A DNA stretch of 32,383 nucleotides, taken from positions 1 through 32,383 of IMG/VR virus record IMGVR_UViG_3300025087_000233. The stretch is one strand, 5' to 3'. Shown one piece after another: positions 15,222 through 22,649 of this stretch (positions within the stretch are counted from its first letter, which is position 1; each line of letters begins with the position of its first letter). The DNA is from a virus. Under the pieces are notes generated by a model. The model saw nothing but the letters and a program-made list of their open reading frames with translations. It was not told the origin of the DNA and did no database searches. Made by a program: the position numbers and the translations under genes.

Positions 15222-16060
15222 ACTTTCACCGCCATATAACTAATGTCCCGTCCCCAACTATGCCAGCCCCACAGTTGATACTTAGCGCGACGGTACTTAT
15301 CACCTGTTTCCAAGTCGTGTGCTATACGTTGCTGATGCAACTGACAACCAAGTGTGGGATCGTCAAGATAATTCAGACCGTCCATCAAGTATTGCTCTGG
15401 TTGCCACGAGCCATAAGCGTCAAAGCAACGAAAGCCATTCTTCCAGAGAAATGAGGTGAAGTCGTCTGACCAGTAATTGATATGCGTCTTGTCTAGCCAG
15501 TAGTATGGTCTATTGATCTTTTCCATTGCACGAAACTGCATACTGGAGAAGTCATTGGGAATGGTAATAAGCAACACACCATTCGTTGCTAGTCGCTTAT
15601 AGCACCACTGCAAAAAGTGAGTAGGGTCGGCAAGGTGCTCCATCACCCAATGTGCTGAGAGTATACCGTAGTCTGTGCCAGAGTAGTCAGCATACTCGCA
15701 CCATGCCACGCGCGGGTCAGAATGTGCCAAATCGTAGTCTGGTTCTACCCCCGTTGCGTCCAAGCCAAACGTCTGAGCAGAGTTGAGAAAGTGACCCGTG
15801 CCACAACCCACATCGAGTAAGCGATGATTAGGCAAATGAGACTCACACAATACCAGCCAGTCTCGATGTATGGCTTGATGCCACGCCAGGTCTCGTTCAT
15901 AGTCATCTCGCATAGTAGGCTTCATTGTGCTGTGGTAAATACCGCTTGGGTAGATAGAGGTATCGGGTATGGGATCAAGATGTTTGAAACAACAAACATC
16001 ACACTGTATCGCACATAGGTTATCCTTTGTGGCTACAAGTTTTCCAGAGTGGTTAGACAT
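15218..16060 (-). CDS. SAM-dependent methyltransferase with N-terminal Cys motif
   Basis: 280 residues. An N-terminal Cys group (CAIQCDVCCF, about 16-25) may bind zinc, as in C-methyltransferases of sugar loci. Motif I is LLDVGCGTGHFL; later GVEPDYDLA, SAHWVMEHLADPTHF and LLITIPNDF complete a class I fold. The N-terminal Cys plus class I core recalls NDP-sugar C-methyltransferases, but the C-terminal half of that family is not obvious. Ribosome site GGAG six nt before ATG; overlaps the previous gene by 8 bp. Confidence 0.83.
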   Translation of the reverse strand: MSNHSGKLVATKDNLCAIQCDVCCFKHLDPIPDTSIYPSGIYHSTMKPTMRDDYERDLAWHQAIHRDWLVLCESHLPNHRLLDVGCGTGHFLNSAQTFGLDATGVEPDYDLAHSDPRVAWCEYADYSGTDYGILSAHWVMEHLADPTHFLQWCYKRLATNGVLLITIPNDFSSMQFRAMEKINRPYYWLDKTHINYWSDDFTSFLWKNGFRCFDAYGSWQPEQYLMDGLNYLDDPTLGCQLHQQRIAHDLETGDKYRRAKYQLWGWHSWGRDISYMAVKV

Positions 16061-16256
16061 CCACCTCTCCTAATGCCTCTTGACACTTCTTCCAGATCAG
16101 ACCAGCGATGTGCGAGTCCATGCTTTCTGGACTATCATCTAGAGGATCCGCCTCGTAATCAACACCAGAGGGTATATCATCAATAAGCCTTTGTATCTCG
16201 CGGATCGCATCAATGAGAACAACGATCTTTTTTGATAATTCTATCTTAGTTGGCAT
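16053..16256 (-). CDS. Small helical hypothetical protein
   Basis: 67 residues from ATG 16256 with GGAGG 4 nt upstream; the first half is amphipathic helix (KIELSKKIVVLIDAIREIQR), the second acidic. No function known. The ribosome site and ATG are part of an 18-bp repeat shared with the end of the PseG-like gene. Confidence 0.6.
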   Translation of the reverse strand: MPTKIELSKKIVVLIDAIREIQRLIDDIPSGVDYEADPLDDSPESMDSHIAGLIWKKCQEALGEVDV

Positions 16257-16270
16257 GTGGCCTCCGCTAC
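16253..16270. repeat. Direct repeat copy of the PseG-like gene tail
   Basis: 18 bp matching 16608-16625 at 16 positions (plus-strand GCATRTKGCCTCCGCTAC). The two copies, 355 bp apart, flank gene 16267-16611 and each supplies a GGAGG ribosome site and ATG. Confidence 0.7.
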
Positions 16271-16611
16271 CCCTCTTGCTCACTCACTGGATACCACCCC
16301 GGAGGCAATTCACCCGTTTCGCGTGCCGCTATTACATCTGCTTGGAGATAGGCGGGAATGACAACATTGTACGCCTTGCCACTTTTTATCTTGTCCAAGA
16401 GATCGCTAATTGCCTCTTCCGCCTCCTCTGGTTTCATGTAAACAAGATGTGTGATGTGCGTTGTGTCTATTGGCCCGTCAAACAGTTGATAGGGGTCTTT
16501 ATTACAGTCTTTACTAAACGCATGAAGATCGTCAAGTCCCACAATGAGCAGACAGCCGTGTTCATCAACGAGAAACAGGAACGAATAGGTAATGTTCTTT
16601 ACGTCGTGCAT
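16267..16611 (-). CDS. Small hypothetical protein, probable inserted cassette gene
   Basis: 114 residues; ATG inside the last codons of the PseG-like gene with GGAGG 4 nt upstream. Reads as an alpha/beta domain (YSFLFLVDEHGCLLIVGLDD, THITHLVYMKPEEAEEAISD). No recognised family. Flanked by 18-bp direct repeats (16253-16270, 16608-16625). Confidence 0.65.
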   Translation of the reverse strand: MHDVKNITYSFLFLVDEHGCLLIVGLDDLHAFSKDCNKDPYQLFDGPIDTTHITHLVYMKPEEAEEAISDLLDKIKSGKAYNVVIPAYLQADVIAARETGELPPGWYPVSEQEG

Positions 16612-17630
16612 ATTGCCTCCGCTACTCTCTCTGCCCCGCGACCGTCAACGAGTTCCTTGCCTCGTTCGCTTACCTCGCGCCAGAGTTCTTTATCTTTTCC
16701 CATGCCGAGGAAGATAAGCAACTGGCCGTAATCAATATCATCCCATATGCCGATGAGGGTAAGCAAACCTCTCATTCGTTTGGCCGTTTCACAATGATCC
16801 TCGCTCCAACCAGTGCAGGCAACGGGTAAGCCTAAGCATAGCGCCTCGTACACCGTCATACCCAGTGCCGTCACAAGCATATTGGACGCCAGCATGTGCG
16901 GCGCAAGGGAGGTAGGCTTGTGAATTATCTCTATTTCCTTGTGTACCTCGTCTAGCCATTTAGAGGCTTGTCCGTAGACAACACGCACTGGATGAGCGTA
17001 ACTTGTGTTGTCCTGACCACAGAAGTTGGCGATAGTCGCTGATAAATTGTGGGGATCACTGCCTCCCATACTCACCAATGTACCGAGATGCTCACGTTCG
17101 GCATATGCCTGCCGCAGGTTTGCATATATCTCAGACAGCACAAGATACTCTGGGCCGTAGAGCAAGTTCTTAGCAATTGGCGTGCCAATGTTGATCTCCA
17201 TTGCTTGTTCAATGTGCAGGTCAACGCAGGCATCAACTACCCTTTGACTAACATTGCTCAAGGCATAACCCACGCCACCAATGATAACCACTTTGCCAGC
17301 ATGTTTCCGCATCTGTCTAAGTGTGGAAGGTTCTGGCCCGTGCTCGACATCGGCAATGGCAACATCGGGTTTGAGAACACGAAAGTAGTTGTGTATGCCA
17401 CGATAACCGCCACCGCCATCAACGCTGTTTACTCCATAGACGGCTACGTTGCGCCAGTCACTAAACGTATCAACGAGTATGTCATAACCTACAGTGTTAT
17501 TGAGAGTGAGATAGACTATCTCGTGACCGCGTTTGGCGAGAACTTTGCCGAGGACGATCTCGCGCTTGATATGCCCAAGTCCAGCAGAACGGTCACCTGT
17601 GACGAAGACGGCGATGGACTTCTTATTCAT
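16599..17630 (-). CDS. PseG-like GT-B-fold nucleotide-sugar hydrolase/transferase
   Basis: 343 residues. N-terminal VTGDRSAGLGHIKREIVLGK carries the GxGHxxR signature of PseG and related GT-B enzymes; LVSMGGSDPHNLSATI in the middle and ALGMTVYEALCLGLPVACTG near 250-270 are the C-terminal nucleotide-binding blocks. PseG removes UDP from the bacillosamine-like intermediate before the NeuB-type condensation, which suits the neighbouring PseB-, NeuB- and NeuA-like genes. The 5' leader is the second (GGYNN)16 element followed by GGAG. Confidence 0.8.
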   Translation of the reverse strand: MNKKSIAVFVTGDRSAGLGHIKREIVLGKVLAKRGHEIVYLTLNNTVGYDILVDTFSDWRNVAVYGVNSVDGGGGYRGIHNYFRVLKPDVAIADVEHGPEPSTLRQMRKHAGKVVIIGGVGYALSNVSQRVVDACVDLHIEQAMEINIGTPIAKNLLYGPEYLVLSEIYANLRQAYAEREHLGTLVSMGGSDPHNLSATIANFCGQDNTSYAHPVRVVYGQASKWLDEVHKEIEIIHKPTSLAPHMLASNMLVTALGMTVYEALCLGLPVACTGWSEDHCETAKRMRGLLTLIGIWDDIDYGQLLIFLGMGKDKELWREVSERGKELVDGRGAERVAEAICTT

Positions 17631-17640
17631 TAGATGAAAA

Positions 17641-17720
17641 TCTCCTTACCCTACCTTACCTTATCCCATCTTACCATGCCATACCTCACCTGACCACACT
17701 TTACCATACCGCACCTGACC
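17641..17720 (-). repeat. Second tandem array of sixteen 5-nt GGYNN-type repeats
   Basis: 80 nt on the minus strand divide into sixteen pentamers, mostly GGTNN (exceptions AGTGT, GATGG, GATAA, GGCAT), the last being GGAGA, the ribosome site of the PseG-like gene. The array fills the whole gap between the oxidoreductase stop and the PseG leader. Unit number and length equal those at 10004-10083 while the variable bases differ. Confidence 0.9.
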
Positions 17721-18551
17721 TCATTTTCCCAACATCACTTTTTGGACTTGTAGTGCTTCAGGAAATGTACATAAGTCACCACTCTCCCCTGTGTCCAAAT
17801 AATGCAACCATGCCTGCATCTCGTCTATGTACATTTGGTTGTCAGGTTCAATGAATGAGTGATACTGCTCCATGCCACCTTGAACAATGAGCGAGTCGTC
17901 TTTGTCAATAACAACTCGTGTATCCTCGGTGCGTAACAATGCCGTGCAAGTCGCCACGCGAAATGAGGAGGCCATGTCTGCATGGAGGAATGAGGTTATG
18001 TCACTGGTATGACGCATGGCTACCATTGCTGCAATGCCACCATCGTTAATCGTTGAGGCCTTAGCATTCCCGCATATCCATAGCGCAAGGTCAATGCTGT
18101 GAGAGAGCATTGTTTCAAGAGGCGTCACGCCATACTTCTGATAAATGCTCTCGCTCCCGTAAATATGCAGGTAGATAAGACGCTCGACTAGTGTTTCTTT
18201 GATATGACGGAAGAGGGGGTGATAGCGATATTGATAACCCACTGCTATGCGCGGTAGTGTTTTAGTTTGTAGGAACGATGCACGCTTTTTGTCAAACAAA
18301 GGCTTCTCCATGAAGATAGCATATGCGCCACAGTCTATGGCTAAAGCGAAGTGATGGTAATGCAACTCGGTTGGCGAGCAGATGTACACCACGTTACCCG
18401 CAAACAGGTCTTTGGCCTTTTCGGGGTAGGGGTAGTCTGCCTCTGACGCAATAAGATCAATGATGATGATCTCCGCATCGGGTTGAAGCGCGCGAAGATT
18501 AGCCATGTGCCGCTGGCCTATCGAGCCTGCACCAACGAAGATGTGCTTCAT
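17721..18551 (-). CDS. Gfo/Idh/MocA-family sugar oxidoreductase
   Basis: 276 residues from ATG 18551 (ATGA overlap; a GTG at 18560 with better-spaced GAGG is an alternative adding three residues). NAD(P)-binding HIFVGAGSIGQRH, Glu82-Lys83-Pro84 of the family EKP motif (YAIFMEKPLFD), GYQYRYHP and the His of MLSHSIDLALW. Length is slightly short for the family. In nonulosonate and amino-sugar loci these enzymes oxidise the sugar at C3 or C4 before amination; an aminotransferase gene lies two small genes upstream. Confidence 0.87.
   Translation of the reverse strand: MKHIFVGAGSIGQRHMANLRALQPDAEIIIIDLIASEADYPYPEKAKDLFAGNVVYICSPTELHYHHFALAIDCGAYAIFMEKPLFDKKRASFLQTKTLPRIAVGYQYRYHPLFRHIKETLVERLIYLHIYGSESIYQKYGVTPLETMLSHSIDLALWICGNAKASTINDGGIAAMVAMRHTSDITSFLHADMASSFRVATCTALLRTEDTRVVIDKDDSLIVQGGMEQYHSFIEPDNQMYIDEMQAWLHYLDTGESGDLCTFPEALQVQKVMLGK
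18539..18551. repeat. 13-bp direct repeat (oxidoreductase start)
   Basis: Minus strand ATGAAGCACATCT, the first codons of the oxidoreductase, repeated exactly at 18852-18864, 313 bp away, on the other side of the small gene 18548-18850. Confidence 0.8.
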
Positions 18552-18850
18552 GCTATCCACTCTAATACCTCTGCTTCGCGTCCCTGTCCTCTTAGCCAAG
18601 AACTATAACATTCATCACTATGAAAAAAGAGATACTGCCGTTTTGTCACTTCGTCAAATGGAACTTGTATCCAACCATCGGGAATAGCCCACGACCACAT
18701 ATCAGTAGCATAACTCCGACTGTTCATTCCACTTCCGTGATCCTCCTCCTCCATAATATCTTGAGCAGTTTTACTATTGAGGGGAACATCCCGTTCAATA
18801 GTCAGACCACAGTTATCACAGACTGTTTTGAAGTGTGCAAGTATGCTCAT
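18548..18850 (-). CDS. Small CxxC protein, probable inserted cassette gene
   Basis: 100 residues: CDNCGLTIERDVPL near the N-terminus and HSDECYSSW further on could form one zinc site around a Trp-rich middle (MWSWAIPDGWIQVPF). The Cys/Trp pattern resembles small phage zinc proteins. It is bracketed by exact 13-bp repeats of the next gene's start codons. Confidence 0.7.
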   Translation of the reverse strand: MSILAHFKTVCDNCGLTIERDVPLNSKTAQDIMEEEDHGSGMNSRSYATDMWSWAIPDGWIQVPFDEVTKRQYLFFHSDECYSSWLRGQGREAEVLEWIA

Positions 18851-18851
18851 T

Positions 18852-18864
18852 AGATGTGCTTCAT
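18852..18864. repeat. 13-bp direct repeat, second copy
   Basis: Same 13 bases as 18539-18551, placed just upstream of gene 18548-18850 and running through the TGA stop of the gene ending at 18861. Confidence 0.8.
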
Positions 18865-19124
18865 CCCCATAGTGCCACCTCTTCTTTTGCTTCCTTCATT
18901 CCTGCTCGCTCTCCCGCACAGTATACTCTGAGCAAGAATTTGGTTGACACATCATCCATACGACGATCTTGTTGTATCAACTCTAGCAGAGGGGGAATGC
19001 GAAATGGCGCGTCTTCTGCATCACCAAACGGCCATTTATAACCACAATTAGGACAGCCATCATTGTCCATGGGTAGGTCAACAGCACAACTCGGACAGAC
19101 TACTGCTTGTGACAAATTAGCCAT
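18861..19124 (-). CDS. Small zinc-ribbon protein
   Basis: 87 residues: MANLSQAVVCPSCAVDLP then CPNCGYKW make a compact two-pair zinc ribbon at residues 10-30, followed by a helical region. Overlaps the aminotransferase end by 8 bp, GGGG at 7 nt. Function unknown; one of several zinc mini-proteins in the cluster. Confidence 0.7.
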   Translation of the reverse strand: MANLSQAVVCPSCAVDLPMDNDGCPNCGYKWPFGDAEDAPFRIPPLLELIQQDRRMDDVSTKFLLRVYCAGERAGMKEAKEEVALWG

Positions 19125-20406
19125 TCCTGTACCCCATCAGTTGCAACACCGTCTCGGTTGCCTCAAGTGTCTTATCCACATCCTCAAGTGTATGTGAAAG
19201 AGTCGCAAACTGTGGTTGGTGTAAGAGAATATCGTAGTCGTCAACCATGAAATTCTGCCATTGACGTATGGCATTGCGTGTTTCGGGATAGTCATTGGTG
19301 GGGACAATGGCCGAGCGCGAGGGACGACCAATGCACTTGGCAGGGAAACTGTATTTGCTAAACAAATGGTCGAGTTCTACTTTCAACTTAGACCCGACAT
19401 GCACAATGCCATCATTGGATAAACCACCGTAAAGTTCTGCGTTATGCTTCTCGTACTGCTCAAGCGTCCACAGTGCATCGGCAAACCCTAGCGGGTGATC
19501 GTTGTAGGTGAATGAGGCGAATACCTCGTCTGTCAATGCCTGCATTACATCAACAGGGCCGAGCAGGGCGGCAACTTTGCCGTAGGTCGAGAGTGCCTTG
19601 CCGAGGCAGATGAAATCGGCTTGGATATTCCGAGTCCATTCCACCAATCGGCCTGCACCTTGTCCCGGTAAATAATTCATGCGTGAGTAGTATTCCAGCG
19701 CGCCAGCAGGTGCGTAGCGAAAACCAGTTACAATGTCATCAAGAATGAAATATGCACCTTTTTGCCGATAGTAATGAGCAATGTTATACAACCCATCAGC
19801 AGCATCGTGTTCATTCTCAACAGATGGTACTTCAACGATTGCACAGGCTATGCCTTCACCAGTTTTCTCCATTGCGTCCAATGACATACCTTCAAATGGT
19901 ATGTCAAAACGCGCCTCCGCATTTGCATAAAGCACACCCTTATTTTGTGGTTTGAAGGCGAACACCGGCGATGATCCACCGTGATAGCCAACACTGACGA
20001 ATGCCTCGCGTACCGTTGCGTAGCGTGCTAACGCAACAGCGGCTTGACATGCGTCTGTGCCATTGGAGAAGAAGCGAATGCCGATGTCAGGTGAGCGTAA
20101 GTAGGGTGCATAAAGCGAGGCAAGTTTATCGGCCAACTGTTGCTCTAGCACAGGCGCGTATGAACCAAGTGAGACTTTGCCAGTGGACATATGCCCTATG
20201 AGATGATCAATCAATTCTGCTGTTAGTGAGTTGGTATACGATGGATACCCAAGCAACGGCCCAAACTGTCCCATAGGCCAACTGAGTATCCTACGACCAT
20301 CTTCAAGCCATTCATATGCACCAGAACAACGAGTGGTGCAACAGGGTTTGCCTGGTCGCTTGCCGCGTGACTGCGTGCTACTTCCGCCAATGACTATTGC
20401 ACTCAT
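19117..20406 (-). CDS. PLP-dependent aminotransferase, GSA-aminotransferase (class III) fold
   Basis: 429 residues from ATG 20406, chosen for its GGGAG at 6 nt. An in-frame ATG at 20484, overlapping the previous stop, would add a Cys-rich 26-residue leader. Core: FFSNGTDACQAAVALAR, SVGYHGGSSPVF, YFILDDIVTGFRYAP with the cofactor Asp (223), and CLGKALSTYGKVAALLG with the PLP lysine (Lys270). The ASFTYNDHPLGFADALWTLE block also matches glutamate-1-semialdehyde aminotransferase relatives. Nonulosonate loci normally use a DegT/PseC-type aminotransferase, so this one may aminate a keto-sugar instead. Confidence 0.85.
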   Translation of the reverse strand: MSAIVIGGSSTQSRGKRPGKPCCTTRCSGAYEWLEDGRRILSWPMGQFGPLLGYPSYTNSLTAELIDHLIGHMSTGKVSLGSYAPVLEQQLADKLASLYAPYLRSPDIGIRFFSNGTDACQAAVALARYATVREAFVSVGYHGGSSPVFAFKPQNKGVLYANAEARFDIPFEGMSLDAMEKTGEGIACAIVEVPSVENEHDAADGLYNIAHYYRQKGAYFILDDIVTGFRYAPAGALEYYSRMNYLPGQGAGRLVEWTRNIQADFICLGKALSTYGKVAALLGPVDVMQALTDEVFASFTYNDHPLGFADALWTLEQYEKHNAELYGGLSNDGIVHVGSKLKVELDHLFSKYSFPAKCIGRPSRSAIVPTNDYPETRNAIRQWQNFMVDDYDILLHQPQFATLSHTLEDVDKTLEATETVLQLMGYRNG

Positions 20407-20480
20407 TTCATTCTCCCTAGAAGAACAATTGTTGTAACAATGAACATGATTACAGCAACAGACAAATTGAAAAGAATCGC

Positions 20481-20618
20481 TCATTGTCCCCACATCAAGT
20501 TTACATATATGTCTTCCTGTGAAAATGCTCTATAGAAAGAGTATATGTTAATAGAGAGAATTAGGAGAAAAACAACAATACCCCCAATGGTTTCTGCGTT
20601 TATCTCTTCTCTCTCCAT
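20481..20618 (-). CDS. Small single-span membrane protein
   Basis: 45 residues starting MEREEINAETIGG; one transmembrane segment (IVVFLLILSINIYSFY) follows an acidic N-terminus. It overlaps the previous tiny gene and its stop overlaps the 20484 ATG. Too short for family assignment. Confidence 0.5.
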   Translation of the reverse strand: MEREEINAETIGGIVVFLLILSINIYSFYRAFSQEDIYVNLMWGQ

Positions 20619-20695
20619 ATCAACCACTGTATAAGCAGGAATAGGAACACGGCACGCAGGGTGTTGCTAATTCGTCGTAGAATGCGACCGATCAT
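20600..20695 (-). CDS. Very small basic membrane peptide
   Basis: 31 residues: basic start (MIGRILRRISNTLR), one hydrophobic span (AVFLFLLIQWLIW) and a basic end. ATGA-coupled to the upstream gene, with AGGA directly before it. Supported mainly by the unbroken chain of overlapping starts and stops. Confidence 0.45.
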   Translation of the reverse strand: MIGRILRRISNTLRAVFLFLLIQWLIWREKR

Positions 20696-20943
20696 TTCCT
20701 GCGTTTCCCATTCACCTTTTTCTCCATCAACTTCTTTGTCGCCCTCGCCAGCGCGATCTCCCGCCCGCGCTCAGGCAGGAATTCATCGCAGTTGGGGTTG
20801 CGCTTGGTAATACCAAAGGGAACAGAACCTATGCTTTTGACATCTAATACTAACAGGCAAACGGTGAAATTCCCCTCGCATAAATACACGGGCGTGTATT
20901 TATCAAGCACCTTGATCATATGGTCGTGAAGTTGGGCATTCAT
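20692..20943 (-). CDS. Small hypothetical protein
   Basis: 83 residues: beta-rich N-terminal part with CEGNFTVCLLVLDVKSI and a strongly basic C-terminal helix (ATKKLMEKKVNGKRRK). ATGAATG overlap with the previous stop. No recognised motif. Confidence 0.6.
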   Translation of the reverse strand: MNAQLHDHMIKVLDKYTPVYLCEGNFTVCLLVLDVKSIGSVPFGITKRNPNCDEFLPERGREIALARATKKLMEKKVNGKRRK

Positions 20944-21092
20944 TTTGTGTCTCTCTTGCTTGTTCTAATCGGAATAGTTTGATATATTCCCCCCTCGCCA
21001 ACAACTGGTAAACAACCAGACTTCACATCGAAATTACGATTCGCCCAAAGTGACATAACATATATCATATCATTTGAGTTGGGAATTTTCAT
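20940..21092 (-). CDS. Tiny hypothetical protein
   Basis: 50 residues starting MKIPNSNDMIYVMSLWANRN, five bases after the NeuB-like stop. Ribosome site weak (GCGG). Supported by position in the coupled gene chain rather than by any motif. Confidence 0.4.
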   Translation of the reverse strand: MKIPNSNDMIYVMSLWANRNFDVKSGCLPVVGEGGIYQTIPIRTSKRDTK

Positions 21093-21096
21093 AATG

Positions 21097-21819
21097 TCAC
21101 CGCATCTGCTCCACTCTGCGAATATCCTCGACCATGCGTTTGAAGTCCTGCGGCATGAGCGACCAGCCTGCTTCAGGATCGTCATTGTGAAACTTGATAT
21201 GCTTTTCGATAGCGCACGCGCCACGAGAAACGGCTAGGCAAACGTCCAACCAGTCAGGAGAATGACTGCTCCATCCCCAGTCATGTTTCAAGTCCATAGT
21301 TGGTGGAATACGAGGGGTAATGGCTGGATATTCAGGCATACAAGAAAGGTATATCCTATTGCGTGGAGGAACTGGTGGCATGATGTACTTTGTGGTATCA
21401 AATGACTGAAGCACAGGAAGCGGGGAGAGATCGCACATGCTTTGCAACGCGTCATTGCCAAATTCGCGTGTGGCAAGTTTGAGGAAGTCTGCACCCGTGT
21501 CCTCGCACAAGTGTACCGCCTCTTCATCGAACACGCTTGCGCCTGCCACGAGTCCATATTCATGGCACAACTCAACGAAGTGTTGAAACCAGTCACGCGG
21601 GAATTCAACACGCTTCTTCTGCTCCCACTCACTCTCAGGAAAGTGTGTATGCCTGAACAACTGTATTTTTGCGGCCTGTGCGCCAGATAGCGCAACGTCA
21701 CGAATGCAGAGTTCAAGATCGTCCGAGGTGATATTCATGTGCGAGAGAATGTTACTGCACATTTCCGCGATGACAAAGGTAGGCTGGCCGTAGCCGATGG
21801 TGTGCGTGCCGATGCGCAT
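21097..21819 (-). CDS. NeuB-like nonulosonate synthase, TIM-barrel domain only
   Basis: 240 residues from ATG 21819 (GGAGG at 8 nt). NeuB-family blocks: PTFVIAEMCSNI, GAQAAKIQLF, GLVAGASVFDEEAVHL, GADFLKLATRE, then SSHSPDWLDVCLAVSRGACA and IEKHIKF before MPQDFKRMVEDI. NeuB enzymes condense a 2,4-diamino hexose (or ManNAc) with phosphoenolpyruvate. Family members are usually about 340 residues with a C-terminal antifreeze-like SAF domain that completes the dimeric active site; here it is absent, and no SAF domain is seen nearby. It may act without it or have a changed reaction. Confidence 0.8.
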   Translation of the reverse strand: MRIGTHTIGYGQPTFVIAEMCSNILSHMNITSDDLELCIRDVALSGAQAAKIQLFRHTHFPESEWEQKKRVEFPRDWFQHFVELCHEYGLVAGASVFDEEAVHLCEDTGADFLKLATREFGNDALQSMCDLSPLPVLQSFDTTKYIMPPVPPRNRIYLSCMPEYPAITPRIPPTMDLKHDWGWSSHSPDWLDVCLAVSRGACAIEKHIKFHNDDPEAGWSLMPQDFKRMVEDIRRVEQMR

Positions 21820-21823
21820 TGTG

Positions 21824-21994
21824 TTAACCTCCTCCCGCATATATGCCAAACAATGCACATGCCATACCAAACACGATCACTGTCACGAAGATGATGTTCC
21901 TCAGTGCAAGCAACAGTCTCAACGCAAATGACGGTGGATAGCGCAGAGGCGAGAACTTGACGGGGTAGTTGTACAAATAGGGTGAGTAGTTCAT
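21824..21994 (-). CDS. Small membrane protein, paralogue of the one at 22650
   Basis: 56 residues: Tyr/Pro-rich N-terminus (MNYSPYLYNYPVKFSPLRYP) and one span (NIIFVTVIVFGMACALFGI), ending AGGG. ATGA-coupled to the RNA ligase gene. The span and end resemble the 37-residue protein before the ligase gene (IIFITLVVSL ... RAGG). The terminal glycines are encoded by the ribosome site of the next gene. Confidence 0.6.
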   Translation of the reverse strand: MNYSPYLYNYPVKFSPLRYPPSFALRLLLALRNIIFVTVIVFGMACALFGIYAGGG

Positions 21995-22647
21995 TTGAAG
22001 TCCCTATATTTGAGTTTCCACATCAGGCGATTTCCATATCGGTTGAATAGTATTGGTACAGTACGTGCCACAATTCCCTCAGCACGACAACCAGTGCCAC
22101 CGTCTTGTGTTGCAACAAAACTGTCTACGATAAGTCGCTCCAGATCGTCCAAAGACCGAGGGAGATAATCTACGACAGACACAAGCGGCACGGTGAGAAT
22201 GTTCAATTTGTTGGCAATGTCCACCAGTGCGTCCTGTTCCAACCACCAACGACCTACCAGCACATCAAATAATCTGAATGACACTCCCTTGCGATACGCT
22301 CCACCACCCTTTTGTATTTTCTCTCCGTATCCCTCGCCAAACAGAATCACGTCATTTTCTCCAGCGGTCTCGAAAACTTGAGACATCAACTCTGGTGTAA
22401 AGGTACTGTTCAAGTAGTTGATCAATGTGGAGGGAATTTGAGCACTATCGGTTCGACCGCCAAATACAAGCCGTCTGTTGAATTGTTCATCCCTTAGCCA
22501 CATGATACGGATGTTAGTACCATCCATCTTTTCTGTGAGATGCCATTGGTTGACAAGCGCAAATTCTGGAAGACGTAGTTGTGACGGGATAACAGCATGA
22601 GTTCTTTCATCACGGTCGTAAAGAGTTTCTATCTTAGGATATTCCAT
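21991..22647 (-). CDS. RNA ligase-family nucleotidyltransferase (Rnl2-like)
   Basis: 218 residues from ATG 22647 (GGAGG at 6 nt; the ATG six bases upstream is too close to it). Motif I LTEKMDGTNIRI with the AMP-accepting Lys40, SFRLFDVLVG as motif III/IIIa, CRAEGIVART as motif IV and LMWKLKYRDF as motif V: a complete covalent nucleotidyltransferase core. Phage RNA ligases repair tRNAs or other RNAs nicked by host defence. It sits inside the sugar operon, between two related membrane mini-genes, and shares the phage with a large structured RNA, but a link is only a guess. Confidence 0.87.
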   Translation of the reverse strand: MEYPKIETLYDRDERTHAVIPSQLRLPEFALVNQWHLTEKMDGTNIRIMWLRDEQFNRRLVFGGRTDSAQIPSTLINYLNSTFTPELMSQVFETAGENDVILFGEGYGEKIQKGGGAYRKGVSFRLFDVLVGRWWLEQDALVDIANKLNILTVPLVSVVDYLPRSLDDLERLIVDSFVATQDGGTGCRAEGIVARTVPILFNRYGNRLMWKLKYRDFK

Positions 22648-22649
22648 TT

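Noticed and set aside
17049-17633. 194-codon plus-strand ORF
   Set aside because: Entirely antisense to the PseG-like gene, which has clear family motifs.
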